A stretch of 64,000 nucleotides of DNA from the NCBI GenBank assembly GCA_004194705.1, contig SADC01000841.1:310001-374000 (forward strand), read 5' to 3'. The position numbers were made by a program, and so were the translations under genes. Under the pieces are notes generated by a model. It was not told the origin of the DNA. It ran no database searches and worked only from the letters and a program-made list of their open reading frames with translations. Below are positions 63,907-64,000 of this stretch, piece by piece (the stretch's first letter is position 1; each line of letters begins with the position of its first letter). This DNA is from Ditylenchus dipsaci (Eukaryota > Nematoda > Chromadorea > Rhabditida > Anguinidae).

Positions 63907-64000
63907 TCACACATTTTCGTATGTTCGCTCGACACTTCTTCCTTCCACTTCGACGCACCTGTGAAGACGACGCTGGTAGGCCATAATGGAACGATTGATC
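63907..64000 (-). CDS. 3' end of a minus-strand gene (continues past window)
   Basis: The minus strand reads INRSIMAYQRRLHRCVEVEG, then RSVERTYENV, and stops at TGA (63907-63909). A minus-strand AATAAA lies at 63854-63859, 48 nt past the stop. Stop and poly(A) spacing support a real 3' end. Only 30 codons are visible, too few to identify the protein. Confidence 0.5.
   Translation of the reverse strand, partial: INRSIMAYQRRLHRCVEVEGRSVERTYENV

Overview
This is nuclear DNA from an animal with a repeat-rich genome, probably an invertebrate. The protein genes are split by many short GT..AG introns, typically 40-60 nt. 3' ends carry AATAAA, base composition is AT-rich, and the conserved genes are typically eukaryotic or animal (RNA polymerase III largest subunit, PIG-F, NPRL2, beta-TrCP). 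Nothing bacterial is present: no operators, Shine-Dalgarno sites or CRISPR. I cannot name the species.

Layout. 1-1.69 kb: C-terminal part of POLR3A (+). 2.06-14.43 kb: PIGF (+), whose first intron is about 11.5 kb and holds nested transposons, including a 4.7-kb hAT-like element and two 1.2-kb inverted-repeat arms that start and end 9.3 kb apart. 14.45-33.64 kb: NPRL2 (+), starting 15 nt after the PIGF stop, with introns of up to 12 kb. One of these introns contains, on the opposite strand, a 4.5-kb Mutator-like (MULE) transposon with a FLYWCH/MULE transposase gene and a separate Ulp1-type SUMO-protease gene. 33.7-37.5 kb: a pogo-like element, foldbacks and a hAT element with decamer repeats in its arms. 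37.6-38.9 kb: an unidentified multi-exon gene (+). 39-42.2 kb: a gene-like region cut by two elements that share a terminal pattern and each have 9-bp target duplications. 43-45.6 kb: foldback elements. 45.95-47.25 kb: a tandem array of seven ~130-bp exon/intron-like units leading into the 3' end of an unidentified gene. 47.3-55.5 kb: intergenic repeats (two hAT elements with 8-bp duplications, mariner-like MITEs, tRNA-like sequences). 55.56-58.04 kb: a full-length beta-TrCP/Slimb/LIN-23 gene (+). 58.3-60.6 kb: a very large palindrome. 60.6-63.9 kb: MITEs. The right edge carries the 3' end of a minus-strand gene.

The host genes belong to unrelated pathways (Pol III transcription, GPI-anchor synthesis, amino-acid sensing to TORC1, SCF ubiquitin ligation), so this is not a functional cluster. 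The unusual biology lies in the mobile DNA. Many elements have terminal inverted repeats built from short tandem repeats, several can be delimited to the base by target duplications, and the MULE carries its own Ulp1 protease.

Caution: several coding regions, NPRL2 and the MULE most of all, need 1-nt shifts to stay in frame. These look like assembly indels or pseudogene decay, and the sequence alone cannot separate the two. Exon borders are read by eye from homology and GT..AG signals.
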